Shown here piece after piece: positions 1 to 10,482 of a stretch of DNA of 64,000 bases. The stretch is from Phialocephala subalpina (lineage: Eukaryota; Ascomycota; Leotiomycetes; Helotiales; Mollisiaceae). The notes beneath the pieces were generated by a model, which did no database searches, was not told the DNA's origin, and saw only the letters and a list, made by a program, of their open reading frames with translations. The DNA lies in NCBI GenBank assembly GCA_900073065.1, contig FJOG01000028.1, positions 774,334 to 838,333 on the forward strand, in the 5' to 3' direction. Positions within the stretch are counted from its first letter, which is position 1. Each line of letters opens with the position of its first letter. Both the position numbers and the translations under genes were made by a program.

Positions 1-638
1 CTCCATGGTATTGACGTTTCAATCAATTGCAAGATGTTTTGCTAATCACCTTCTCCGCTGAGACCTAAGTTGCTTTTAAGAACTCAGACTCTGTTTCAAA
101 AATCGAGCATCAATCTCCACACCACCCACAACTTACCCCTTTAAACCGGCCTCGCCCCATATCCCTAGTGGATCCGAAGCTTAACCCAACTTCCCCACAC
201 ATCCAACAAATCTATATAAATTTAAATTAGCAGAAATCTCAACAGCTGTATCCCAGTTCCGTCCTCGAGGTAGATTACCTCTTACAAAGAGTAGAAGGTT
301 GGGTTCCCATACAGTCAAACCTATTAAATTAGGTTCATCCGTGCCATCTACCCGCAGAACTACGCTTGAAATACAGTGTAGAAGTACAGCGGTTAGATGG
401 CATACGGTTTTCTGATTTTTCCTACGGTTCCACGTCATTTTTCTTTCTTTTTGCCTTCTTTTGCGATAATTGGGGGTTTTTTGAGCTCTTTTAGAAGGGT
501 GTTTTGGTTTCTTTGCGGGGTCGGAAATAGGGGGCTTGGGTCGCTAAACACTAGCCTCTCGCTAAACGATGACTTCACCTCATCTTCCCAACCTCCCGTC
601 CTTTCCCTTCTGTCTCCAAACATCAGTGATCCATCAAC
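1..638. other. Left-edge intergenic region
   Basis: No coding region is supported. Short open frames exist on both strands but have no domain, start context or splice structure to support them. The last 150 bases are pyrimidine-rich and lie just upstream of the hydrolase start at 639, so they probably hold its promoter and 5' UTR. Confidence 0.5.
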
Positions 639-1607
639 ATGGCCACCGAACCTCAACACCACGATTTCGAAACCCCCCTCGAGCCTTTCGAGGGTAAAAA
701 TCCAATAAAATGCATCTCAAGCTCTCCTTCCGACTCCGCAACCACGACGACACCACCGCCACTAATTTTTACTCACGGTGCTGGAGGCACATTGCAGTCG
801 GACGCTATCCTCAACTTTCGCACTGGTTTCGCGACTCAAAGTCCGATAACATGTTTTCAAGGCTCGATGAACCTCTCTTCTCGCGTCAAGATGTTCGATG
901 CCGTAATTACGCACGAATCGAAAACAGTACCAGTCACAGCGCTAGGAGGGAGAAGTATGGGCGCTAGAGCAGCAGTCATGGCTGCGAAGGGCAAAGCAGA
1001 TGTGAAATACTTGGTGTTGGTTAGTTATCCGTTACATACGGGGAAGGGTGATGTAAGGGATGAGATTTTGATGGAAATTGATAAGAGCGTGAAAGTGCTG
1101 TTTGTGGTGGGAGATAGGGACAGTATGTGTGATTTGGAGAGGCTGGAGGGGGTCAGGTCAAAGATGACGGCGGAGAGTTGGAGGGTCGTGGTTGAGGGCG
1201 CGGATCATGGGATGAGTGTAAAGCCAAAAGTGGGGACCAAAGCTGTGGGGGAATTGGTGGGGAGAGTGGTTGTTGAGTGGTTGAATGAGATTCAAGAGAG
1301 TGTATTAGAAGACAAAAGGAAGGAAGGGAGGATTTGGTGGGATGGTGACGAGCAGAAGGAGAAGTGGGGTGGTTGGGAGGGAGTATCTTCCGATAAGACG
1401 TCTTCACAAAATGATCAGACGGTCAAGAATGACGAGAGCTCAAAGCCTGAGAAGATTTCCAACAAAGCATCGAAGAGGGGCACAACTAAGAAAGAAATCA
1501 CAAGCGATGGTGACCTGAAAACAGGGACACCCCAACCGCGCCACAAGAGGACTCGAAATGAATACCCTGAAATTGAAGAGCTAAGAAAGCCAGCTCGCAA
1601 GCGATAG
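639..1607 (+). CDS. TEX30/KANSL3-like alpha/beta hydrolase
   Basis: A single-exon gene of 322 residues. After a polar leader it has the alpha/beta-hydrolase pattern of the TEX30/KANSL3/YcaC group: the oxyanion strand LIFTHGAGG (about residues 42-50), the nucleophile elbow GGRSMGARAA (about 103-112, Ser in G-x-S-x-G-like context RSMGA), the acid strand VLFVVGDRDSMCD (about 153-165) and the terminal histidine in EGADHGM (about 186-192). The last 100 residues are low-complexity and rich in Lys, Ser and Thr with basic patches (TPQPRHKRTR, ARKR), which look like nuclear signals. The start is the ATG in CAACATGGCC, a good fungal context. The substrate is unknown. The family call is good; the catalytic role is inferred from motif positions only. 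Confidence 0.75.
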   Translation: MATEPQHHDFETPLEPFEGKNPIKCISSSPSDSATTTTPPPLIFTHGAGGTLQSDAILNFRTGFATQSPITCFQGSMNLSSRVKMFDAVITHESKTVPVTALGGRSMGARAAVMAAKGKADVKYLVLVSYPLHTGKGDVRDEILMEIDKSVKVLFVVGDRDSMCDLERLEGVRSKMTAESWRVVVEGADHGMSVKPKVGTKAVGELVGRVVVEWLNEIQESVLEDKRKEGRIWWDGDEQKEKWGGWEGVSSDKTSSQNDQTVKNDESSKPEKISNKASKRGTTKKEITSDGDLKTGTPQPRHKRTRNEYPEIEELRKPARKR

Positions 1608-1852
1608 AAGGTATGAAACAAAGTGTAGGGCGTCTAGGTGGGGAATTGGATGACCACGCGCTGTGCATGATAGGGACTTTGTTGAGGCACTGTGGCCGTA
1701 TGGTGCCTCTGGGAAATCACAACACTGTTCGCTTTTTATTGTAAAATAAATCATTCCAAGCAGGAGTGGCCATATCCAAGGGACTCAACCCTCTCTTTTC
1801 GTTCTAGTGCACATGATGTCCTAACTAATGGAAGTCCTTAAAAGCAGCCCTA

Positions 1853-2353
1853 CTCCTACCTTCACTCTTCCACAGACAAGATCGTTGGTTACGACTCTTG
1901 CCGACGAACTCCAGCCTCAGGCAATATAATCTCTGGAGTAAAGACATGGCCGCCCGTTCTGATGCAATGCATACAGCCGATATGTTCACTCTCAAACAAT
2001 TGCCTTCTCACAGATTCGTCCTTAGCAGCAGCCGCTGCATGATCCCTATCGTTCATCTTGGCGATGAGCCGATTAGCTTGATTACGAGAATACATCTCTT
2101 CCCTCCTACCTTCACTCTTCCACAGACAAGATCGTTGGTTACGACTCTTGCCGACGAACTCCAGCCTCAGGCAATATAATCTCTGGAGTAAAGACATGGC
2201 CGCCCGTTCTGATGCAATGCATACAGCCGATATGTTCACTCTCAAACAATTGCCTTCTCACAGATTCGTCCTTAGCAGCAGCCGCTGCATGATCCCTATC
2301 GTTCATCTTGGCGATGAGCCGATTAGCTTGATTACGAGAATACATCTCTTCCC
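1853..2353 (+). repeat. Perfect tandem duplication, period 250 bases
   Basis: Bases 1853-2103 recur identically at 2103-2353, a shift of exactly 250. The unit covers the C-terminal coding part of the broken retropepsin-type gene on the minus strand (peptide including MYSRNQANRLIAKMNDR and ESEHIGCMHC). Because 250 is not a multiple of three, the second copy is out of frame with the first. Two other loci in this window have exact 250-base tandem duplications, so an assembly origin should be considered. Confidence 0.95.
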
Positions 2354-3599
2354 ATCGTAAGGAAGGTTTGGTAAAACATGAAAGGACATCCCGAAGCTAT
2401 CGAGACCTGGGAGTTGGACGGATGAAATGTGGACCTGTCCAATGGTCTCAACAATAGTTTCGTCTGCCAACATCACACGAGTCCGCTTCCTCCAGTCGAT
2501 TTTCAGCCCTTTCCTGAGCGCACATCCGAAATTCATCAAATCCAGATCAGATCCGGTATCTGCACATGCCGTCAGATTCGCACCATCTGCAGAGAACTCT
2601 ATTGTCCCTTTGGGTGACCCAACCCACTTAAAGCTCGGAAAACTTCCCAGTGGGAGTGGATAATCAACCAGAAGATGCTTGTTTTTCGTTAGATCTGGGT
2701 TTTGCGCAGAAAGTCGAGGCCCATGATCAATGGCACTGAGCAGTTTGCCATGATATAGAAGCAACAAGACTGATCTGCCTCGCCTCCAAGTCCAAGAAGA
2801 CTACAGATTGAGTCTCGACTGACTTGTGGCATGTCGGGCAGACTAACCCTTGAACCTTTTGACCCTTATCTTCAATGATATCAGTATACCAGGATCTTGC
2901 ATCATGCTGCTGCTGATGCATTTCTTCAACATCGCCAAAAGGTCGATAATTCTCGATATGGCCTGTAGGACTCTGGCAGTCTTGATCTCGCTCAAGAGCA
3001 TCACTACTGATGACGGAAGTATCTACGATACTTCGCCGACTGCCATAACCAAAATCCGAATGTGGAAGTCGATTACAAGTCTGCTTGGACTGGAATCCAT
3101 CATCTGAAATGATATCTAGTAGCACTGGCGTCACCTTAGGAACAGGCGACCAAGGTCCATCATCGTGGGTGTACCAATTCTGGATCGGATCCTGAGAAGG
3201 ACGCAGGCTTTGGCCATCTATGGCAATTTTGGAAGTTCCTTGAGTGATTTTTCCATGGTTTGAAGATGCGGGTAAAAGATGAGGCTCGGTGGGAGAAGTC
3301 GCCATTAATTTGAGAAGCATGTTTGGCGTGTCCAAGTCAATCCACGGATTGTGGATAGATATGAAGCCTTTCCTCTGGCGTAATCGGGAAGTGTCTTGAG
3401 TCCACACAACCTGTAGGGGAAGACATGCACTAAAATAACATTTTTTCGTCAGAACTAGGGTGATACAATAGGTGCCTCTACGCTTAATGTGCCGCGCGAG
3501 GATACTGCTCACAGTGATTCGACTGGTCGGTTCGATATCTGCATGTGTTGTGTCAAGTCCAGTTATCAGAGAGCGATGTCGCGGCTTCTCGATTGGCAA
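1853..3599 (-). pseudogene. Broken retropepsin-type aspartyl protease-domain gene
   Basis: The minus strand encodes pieces of a fungal protein with a retropepsin-like domain. The N-terminal frame (3599-2727) is polar and contains CPTCHKS. The next frame (2767-2303) holds the protease hallmark CADTGSDLDLMNF followed by LADETIVETIGQV and FHVLPNLPYDGK. The expected second half of the domain (an ILG-type strand) is absent. The reading switches frame at about position 2355 into a charged, Arg/Ala-rich tail (MYSRNQANRLIAK, ESEHIGCMHC), and that tail is itself duplicated. The first two frames also overlap out of phase near 2727-2767. An intron could explain one switch, but the missing strand and the frame breaks together favour a decayed gene. 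Fungal proteins of this kind may derive from retroelement proteases; that is an inference. Confidence 0.5.
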
Positions 3600-3878
3600 C
3601 GATGGTTGCGGATCGTTAGAACCAAAACACCAAGCGATTGAGGCGTGTCGAGGTGGATTAGATTAAGCTCTTCGATTTGTTTTGCAGGTGGAAGATGAAG
3701 AAAGAACCCGCGAGGAAACCAGCAAGGAGGGCTTGACGAGGTCCGTGCTACGAGGCACACCACGGAGCTGACTTCTACAGCCTCACTTATTATTTCGCCA
3801 ATCAATCACCCCGTGCCTGTCGCAATGTCCCAGACCTTCAAAAATACCGAAGGCTTGCAATGAAGATACAAACATGCA

Positions 3879-4903
3879 ATGTCGCTTTCGGACATCGAGC
3901 ATGCCAACCACAATGTGAACCTCACCCGAGGATTCGCACTCCTTGCATCTAAGATCAACAGCGACATCGACAAGATATCCACGATATACAGGCGGTTCGA
4001 TGAGCTTTCGGCGCGGAATCTGCTATTCTATCAGGCTGAGCTTGCAGAGCTGGAATATGAATTGAAGCGACTTGATGACGAAGACCGAAAAGCGAAGGAT
4101 GAGATATCAGTGGCATGTCAAAGAGACTGGAGTACATTTGCTCGGCACGCGGCAAGCGCTGATAGAGGGTCTGCAGATAGAGGGGCCACAAAGGCAAGAG
4201 AGAAACAGAAGATGGAACATACGATGAAGATCCGGGATATATTGGAGAAATATCGTGAGATCCGAACTTCTCGAAAGAACAACCATCGCTCGGACATTGA
4301 CTGATCATAGAAACCACAGATGCCGCACTAGCGGCACATCAACTCCTCCTCAATTGCCCACCGCCCTCCAAAAATACCATAACAGCTCTCAGAAACTGGT
4401 TCTTCCAAAACACCTCTGGCACCAAAAACGGGGACAAATCTCCCCATCTCTGGGGCGCATCCTCGACCATCTTCTCCATTCCAAGAGACCTAGTCGCTCT
4501 CCGAGTCCCAGCAGACCAAGACCGCCTCTCCAGTTTCATCCACAATAACTTCGGCGCATTCTTCCAAACCTCAGCAGCGGACGGTCGAACAACCTACACT
4601 TCCGAAAAAGCCATCTCCCGTTTCGTAGCAATACTTAGCACTATACTTGCAGCCGTAATGCTATTCGGAGCCATCATAAGCCTCTACGCCGTGAAGAGCG
4701 AGAAAGCACTATTGGGAATGCTGAGTGGATGGACGGCATCGTTCGCTGCTTGTGTGGGACTCTTGACGAATGCGAGACGGGACCAGGTATTTGGTGCTAC
4801 AGCCGCCCATGCTGCTGTCTTGGTTGTCTTCGTGAGTGGGAACTTGGGAGGACCAACTTCTTCAGCTGTTGGAGTGGGAAATAGTACTTGTGGTGTCACA
4901 TGA
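3879..4903 (+). CDS. DUF6594 family membrane protein
   Basis: Two exons, 3879-4254 and 4311-4903. The intron 4255-4310 starts GTGAGA, ends TCATAG and keeps the frame. The protein shows the fungal DUF6594 layout. The N-terminal helical part contains IYRRFDELSARNLLFYQAEL followed by an acidic-basic heptad stretch (ELEYELKRLDDEDRK). The middle carries PRDLVALRVPADQDRLSSFI. The C-terminus has three hydrophobic helices (VAILSTILAAVMLFGAIISL, LSGWTASFAACVGLLT and AAHAAVLVVFVSGNL). The family is very common in ascomycetes, often in heterokaryon-incompatibility-like or accessory contexts, and its function is unknown. It converges on the checkpoint gene at 5071, with only about 170 bases between their ends. 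Confidence 0.8.
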
Positions 4904-5070
4904 TGGAAGTAAACGTACTTGAGATAAAGGTTGTCTTGATTAACGACTCCAAAATTACCACCAAACGCCATACATGATGTCTGTCCATGATGCCAACTCC
5001 AGAACTCCGCCCATGAGCATGACCTGTCCCAAGCCTAGATATCTATATCGTCGTATGCACATTATTCATC

Positions 5071-7464
5071 TCAATTCGCGTTAAACGCAGCATGGATAGA
5101 TTCGCCTTCTTCAGGACTGACGTACATGTCCAGCATCTCGGCCGCAAAAGGTGTGGCATCTGGATCGATGCCTGATTCCAGAAGTAAGTCGTCATCCGCG
5201 TAGTTGAGTCGAGATAAGCAGAGGAGGTATTTTTGAGGACCGCCTGGCACGGCCGCAAGCTTCCTTTGCATGTCGATGTTTTCGTGTTTCGTCACAAGGT
5301 GGTATAGCAATCGCATTGCTAGACTGATTAATCGGGCGCTGAATGTGGTTAGCGGAGTATTCATAAAGATATCGGTGTTCGTGCCTTTCCTCGCTCCCAG
5401 ACTTGTAATCGTACAGATTGTCCATCTCCTCGCTCACAAGATTCACAAATAGCCCCATCGCCTTTGGATGTCCAGCCAATGCCCGACTAGCAGCGGGAGA
5501 CCGCGTCATGCTGGTGAATAGTTGCAAGAGATGAAGACGTATCCTATAAAATTTATCCTGGCCAATTCTTTCCGTGCCTGAGGCGCACGGAGCCTCAACC
5601 ATTTCCTTTACAAGATGATCCATGATCATTCCAGACTCGTATGCCATCATTTCGCCGCTTGGAATAGGGCCCCAGCTTTCCTTCGCCATACTGGTTGATA
5701 ACATCTTGTACATTGTCAAGTAGTCTTCTTCTCTCTGATTGGCGCTAACCATGACCAACACGAATTCCCATCGCATTAGCTTCCAGAAACGGGTGATATT
5801 TTCAGGTAGAGACATGCACCCTTGGGCAACGATATAAAGGAGACGCATACACGCGGTGGTATCAATTTGGTATTCTTCCGGCAATTTTCTGAATCGCTGA
5901 ATTGCTACCAATTCGATTGTTTTTGCAGCCACGTCAACAAGTGCGTCGACGATACCAGGTGCGATCTTCGAAGTATGCATTTCCAGTGCAAAGTTCAACA
6001 TATCTATGAGAAGATGAATTGGCTCGAGCTGTCTCATGTTAGCTTTTGCTGGATAAAGTGAATGTGGAGCATACGTATAATTCCTTCTTGCATTTTTTCC
6101 ACATAGTGATGAGAAGGTTGCAGAATTCTATCGACAACTCCTTAGACTGTTTCTTGAGCCCAAGAGCTGGGATCTGGCCTAGTATGACGGATTGGAACGA
6201 CTCTTTGGGCGAAGATGGTAAAGCGTACTTTCCCAACTCTTCTACTGTCCGTAGGTGCTCAGCATCGATCCTGTGATCTAGCATAGTCCCAATGAACTAA
6301 AACGATTAGCAATTGTCACTAATGAGAGAGAGACACGTGGACTAACGTCAAAACGGTCATCCTGGATATCAAGCTTTGCTAGAATGGCTTCATCCAGAGC
6401 TAAAGTACTTGAATTGAAAGCCAAAGGACCTTCGGGTTGTATGATCTCCAAAGCCCCAGCCGGACTCTCGACAGTCTTCCGTTTTCGCTTGCCTGGCTTG
6501 GACGGGGAGCCTAAGATCCGTTTCTGGAATTTCGAAGGAGAGACCCTCGAGGGAGAAATAATCTCTATCTCGTCGTCGTCGAATCCGTCCCTATGTGGAA
6601 GACTTTTCTTTTTCTTCGGCGTAACATTGACATCCTTCTTTTCTGCATCCCTCGCTTTGTTCAGTCGTCGTACCCTTTCGGATTCCTCTGCTAGGTCCCG
6701 TCTAATAAAGTCTCGTTCTGTGGCAGCGTTCTTCTCTTTCGTACGAGCCTGTTCAAGGGCATGTTGTTGTTTCGCCAATTTCTCCTCGCTTTCTTTCTTG
6801 TAATTGGCCAATTGCCTCTCAAATTCCTTGGATGTCTTCTCTTGCTTGCTCCGGACAATAGAAATCTCGCCCGCTTTTGCATTGAGCTCGTTCTTGAGGG
6901 TGTTGCGCTCTTTGATTAGCTATATAGAATTAGTTTTGATCGACCAGTTACGGAACTGCGAGTTACCTCCTCAAGCTGCTTCTGCAAGCTTTCTACTTTG
7001 ACATCAGATGCAGCAGAGTGCTGACTACCCTGCTCAGCGACAACGGAGTCGTTGAGAGGAATTGCCGCCGGAGGACGAACATAATTTGACACATTGAACC
7101 TGGGAGGCGTGGGCCGTGTTCGATTTGCCAATTGAGATATTGAGTTGGAATTGCTGGTGGCCCCATATCGCTGCTGCCGAAACTGCTCCTGCTGCGTTGG
7201 ATGTCCTTGGTTGTTTCGAGGTGGAGGAGCAATGATTGCAGGCGTACTTCGTGCTTCGTCAACTATTATATCCTCGTCGAAGTCAACATCGTCCAAGTCG
7301 TCTCCATAGTCCGAAGAAGGTGCAACCACCTTCCCTTGAGCAGCTTGCGTCTGGGCCTGTGTAAATTGGATGGCATTGTTCTCGAGCTCTACAAACGCAT
7401 CGTCGGGCAGCGCATCGAAGTCGTCGTCGTCGAAGACCTCTTCATCATCGTCGTATCCCGCCAT
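5071..7464 (-). CDS. uvsD: ATRIP/Rad26-type DNA damage checkpoint protein (UvsD-like)
   Basis: Five exons (7464-6967, 6919-6347, 6296-6075, 6028-5415, 5338-5071) with four introns that all keep frame. The N-terminus is strongly acidic (MAGYDDDEEVFDDDDFDALP) and is followed by a long coiled coil (about residues 150-260: LKNELNAKAGEISIV, EKLAKQQHALEQARTKEK), then a basic nuclear-signal-like patch (KPGKRKRKTVE) and a helical-repeat C-terminal half ending HAAFNAN. This order of acidic N-terminus, coiled coil and helical repeats is that of fungal Rad26/UvsD/ATRIP, the partner that brings the ATR kinase (Rad3/UvsB) to RPA-coated single-stranded DNA. I place the start at 7464; an in-frame ATG at 7503 would add 13 residues (MNTNAACQCMPDG) that look unlike the family. 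Identity is inferred from architecture and several recognised stretches. Confidence 0.7.
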
Positions 7465-8132
7465 CCCATCGGGCATGCATTGACAAGCAGCATTGGTGTT
7501 CAACTGTTCCGTTCCTTCGGATGTTTAAAATGCGTGCCGCCCACGCGTTGATGGGACGCGACCAAATTGGTTTCTGCCAGAGCACACCGCCCTTCACCAA
7601 CTCGGAGGCTCGGTTGAATCGTTGTTCCGACAAGCTTCACGAAGACAGAGTATTTTCGAGGCAGACGTGAGTACGCCAGTGCTTTTTAATCCAGTCTAAT
7701 AAATAAATAGATTTGATCCTGCTTCAACTTCTCATTACTATGGATTAATTTGTGTTTTGTTGGCAGAAGTATTTCCGTTTTCTCGACGCCAAGCACACGC
7801 GACTTTTCACAAGCTTGAGAGACGAGCCCCTAATAAAGAAATTGACCAAGGCTGCTAGGATACGTCAGTGAGAGCCCAACACGCTATCCACCAACTTTCG
7901 CGCGGCAATCGACCACGACAACTCGGTCCTAAGCTTCCTTCTCTTCGATCTGTTCTTTCCCTAGTTGACCGCAGGAACGACTACTGCTTCTGTGCTGGCT
8001 TCATGATCGTGGGCCGACGGATATAAGCAACGCCCTCCTCAGTCTTGGCGCCCATAGAGTCTGCAAAGCAAGGAACACGCGGAACAGCAGGAGATCCTCA
8101 CTCTACAACCTGCATTGCAGAGGATCGCAGCA
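7465..8132. promoter_or_regulatory. Divergent promoter region between uvsD-like gene and cds1
   Basis: About 670 bases separate the divergent starts of the checkpoint gene and the CDP-diacylglycerol synthase. No ORF in it is convincing. No clear TATA box stands out on either side, as is common for fungal housekeeping genes. Confidence 0.4.
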
Positions 8133-9689
8133 ATGGCCAAACCACGTCGGGGTGTCAAGTTTAACCATCGGAATGGCAGTTCGGGCACAGATGGGCGGCG
8201 GAGCAGTTTCTCAGACATCAGCGAAGCGGCATCAGAGCCAGGTTCTCCAACCGATAAAAATGCAAATGGGGGAGATACAATAGTGGTGGTGGGATATCTA
8301 CTCTTCAGATGATCCAGAACTTCAGCTGATAGAGTGCAAATAGCAGCCCCCGATTTCCGAATATGAAAAAAAGAAGCAGACCTTCCTCACTCGAGCACTA
8401 TGGACGTTCGTTATGATCGGCGTGTTTTTTTGGGCAATGTTCATGGGGCATATCTACATCATTGCAATTGTGACGGCGGTACAAATCATCTCGTTCAAGG
8501 AGGTTATAGCCATTGCGAACGTTCCCAGTCGAGCACGACGATTACGATTTACAAAGGCTCTTAATTGGTACTGGTTGGCGACGACTATGTACTTCCTCTA
8601 CGGAGAGAGTGTGATATACTATTTCAAGCATATAGTGCTGGTCGACAAAGTCCTCCTGCCATTTGCCACCCACCACCGATTCATAAGCTTTATGCTCTAC
8701 ATTATAGGTACGGGCTTTAGAAGTGAAGAGAGGACGAGAGGGAAACGTGCTGACATATCCAAGGATTCGTGTTTTTCGTTGCTTCTCTTCAAGCTGGACA
8801 TTACCGATTCCAGTTCACTCAATTTGCATGGACGCATCTTGCGTTGTACTTGATTGTTGTCCAGGCACACTTCATTATGAACAATGTTTTCGAAGGAATG
8901 ATATGGTTCTTCCTACCCGTTTCTTTAGTCATTTGCAACGACATCTTCGCATACATCTGCGGAATCACATTCGGACGTACTCAGCTCATTAAGCTGTCCC
9001 CCAAGAAGACTGTCGAAGGTTTTGTTGGTGCTTGGGTTCTCACTGTACTGTTTGGTATTGGCATGACCAATGTCCTCATGCGGTACAAGTATTTCATCTG
9101 CCCTGTGAACGTAGGTTATTCTCTCTTTATCTAGGCCTTCACTAAGACTACTCAGGATCTCGGTGCAAACCTCTGGACTGGACTTGAGTGTACTCCAAAT
9201 CCAGTCTTCACCGCGCATACCTACGACCTTCCTATCTGGTTCCCGGTCTACAAGACGTTCTCTATGGCACCTATGCAACTCCATATCCTCGTTTTCGCCA
9301 CTTTCGCCTCCCTAATCGCTCCATTTGGTGGATTTTTTGCGTCTGGCCTCAAGCGAACCTTCAAGATCAAAGACTTTGGCGACTCGATTCCAGGGCACGG
9401 TGGAATGACGGACCGCATGGATTGCCAATTCATCATGGGTTTCTTCGCATACATGTATTACCACAGCTTCATTGCAGTCTACAAGGTTTCGCTAGGCGGT
9501 GTTATTGAGAACGCGATTACTGGATTGACTCCGGAAGAACAGATGGAACTCGTCAAAGGCATCAGCAAGCATCTTTTCAATCAAGGTGTGATTGCTGAAG
9601 GAGTAAGTATCACTATAAAACCTACGATAACACTTCGCTAAGTTCAACAGGTCTTGGATTGCCTAAACGCAGCAGTGAAAAGGAGATAA
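8133..9689 (+). CDS. cds1: CDP-diacylglycerol synthase (phosphatidate cytidylyltransferase)
   Basis: Five exons (8133-8288, 8344-8707, 8764-9110, 9156-9602, 9651-9689). All four introns are GT-AG and in frame; among three possible first donors I chose GTGGGA at 8289. The enzyme makes CDP-diacylglycerol from phosphatidate and CTP, feeding phosphatidylinositol, phosphatidylserine and cardiolipin synthesis at the ER membrane. The protein has a short polar N-terminus, several hydrophobic helices (TFVMIGVFFWAMFMGHIYII, FFLPVSLVICNDIFAYICG) and the family signature near the C-terminus (SGLKRTFKIKDFGDSIPG, then HGGMTDRMD), with the expected Lys-Asp and Asp-Arg residues. It ends LDCLNAAVKRR. The family is clear and nothing essential is missing. 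Confidence 0.93.
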
Positions 9690-10482
9690 ATGAAAAGTTC
9701 TTTCTTTAGTTCTTTCTTGCATTACGATTTACGAGTTTCCATTTGCGCCGGTTGGCCTGTATAATACCCTTCTGTCCATATTCCGACTACGCGTTTGGAT
9801 GCTCTGTCGTTAGTGGTCTTCGTGAGCAATGCGCCAGGATCAAGGATAACTGGCCCGAGGGATTTCAAGCATTCGTGGGGTATGGCATCAGGCGATTTGC
9901 ATTTGAATTGGACGTCAGAGGGCTTCTGGCTACATCTAATAGCAATGAAAAGCATTAAAGCGTGTGGTAGCTTTCTCGGTTGAGACGTGTGTCTCAGAAA
10001 TTCTCCATGAGCCTCGACTGCGTAACCTCACATAAACTCGAGTTCCCGCAGAACCTGAAAGGGCAAACAACAGCGGCTTGCAATCAGGTCCTGAAGTATG
10101 AAGAGTTCTAAGATGGCTATAATTCCGTAATTTTGTGGGATTTTCCCAATTCAAATTCCACTGTATTGGGCTTTCGCGAAGATATGCAACGATATCGTGG
10201 CATACAAAGATGGAAAGTCCGAGTATTTCTCAGACAATTATTCTCCCAAAATCATGCAATATATTTCCGACTCCTAGGTATCCGATGTCCGTTTTGGGCA
10301 GGTCCTCCCCGGCGCCTGCCATTTACATCTTGCTCGTCACTTTACGAGTAGGTAGTTACTACGCTACCTCACAAATATTTCTTCGGATTTCCAGCACTTT
10401 GCAATGTCAACGCTGCATACTTCGGCTACAGCATGCACATCCAAACCATCATTTCGCGACAAAGCAATTATAATTGACCAAC
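9690..10482. other. Intergenic region, nothing recognised
   Basis: About 790 bases with no supported gene. The ORFs present are short, overlap each other in several frames and have no domain. The last 60 bases are the upstream region of the A1-type protein. Confidence 0.5.

Noticed and set aside
397..708. Plus-strand ORF of 103 residues overlapping the TEX30-like start
   Set aside because: It overlaps the well-supported gene out of frame, is built from pyrimidine-rich promoter sequence and has no domain.
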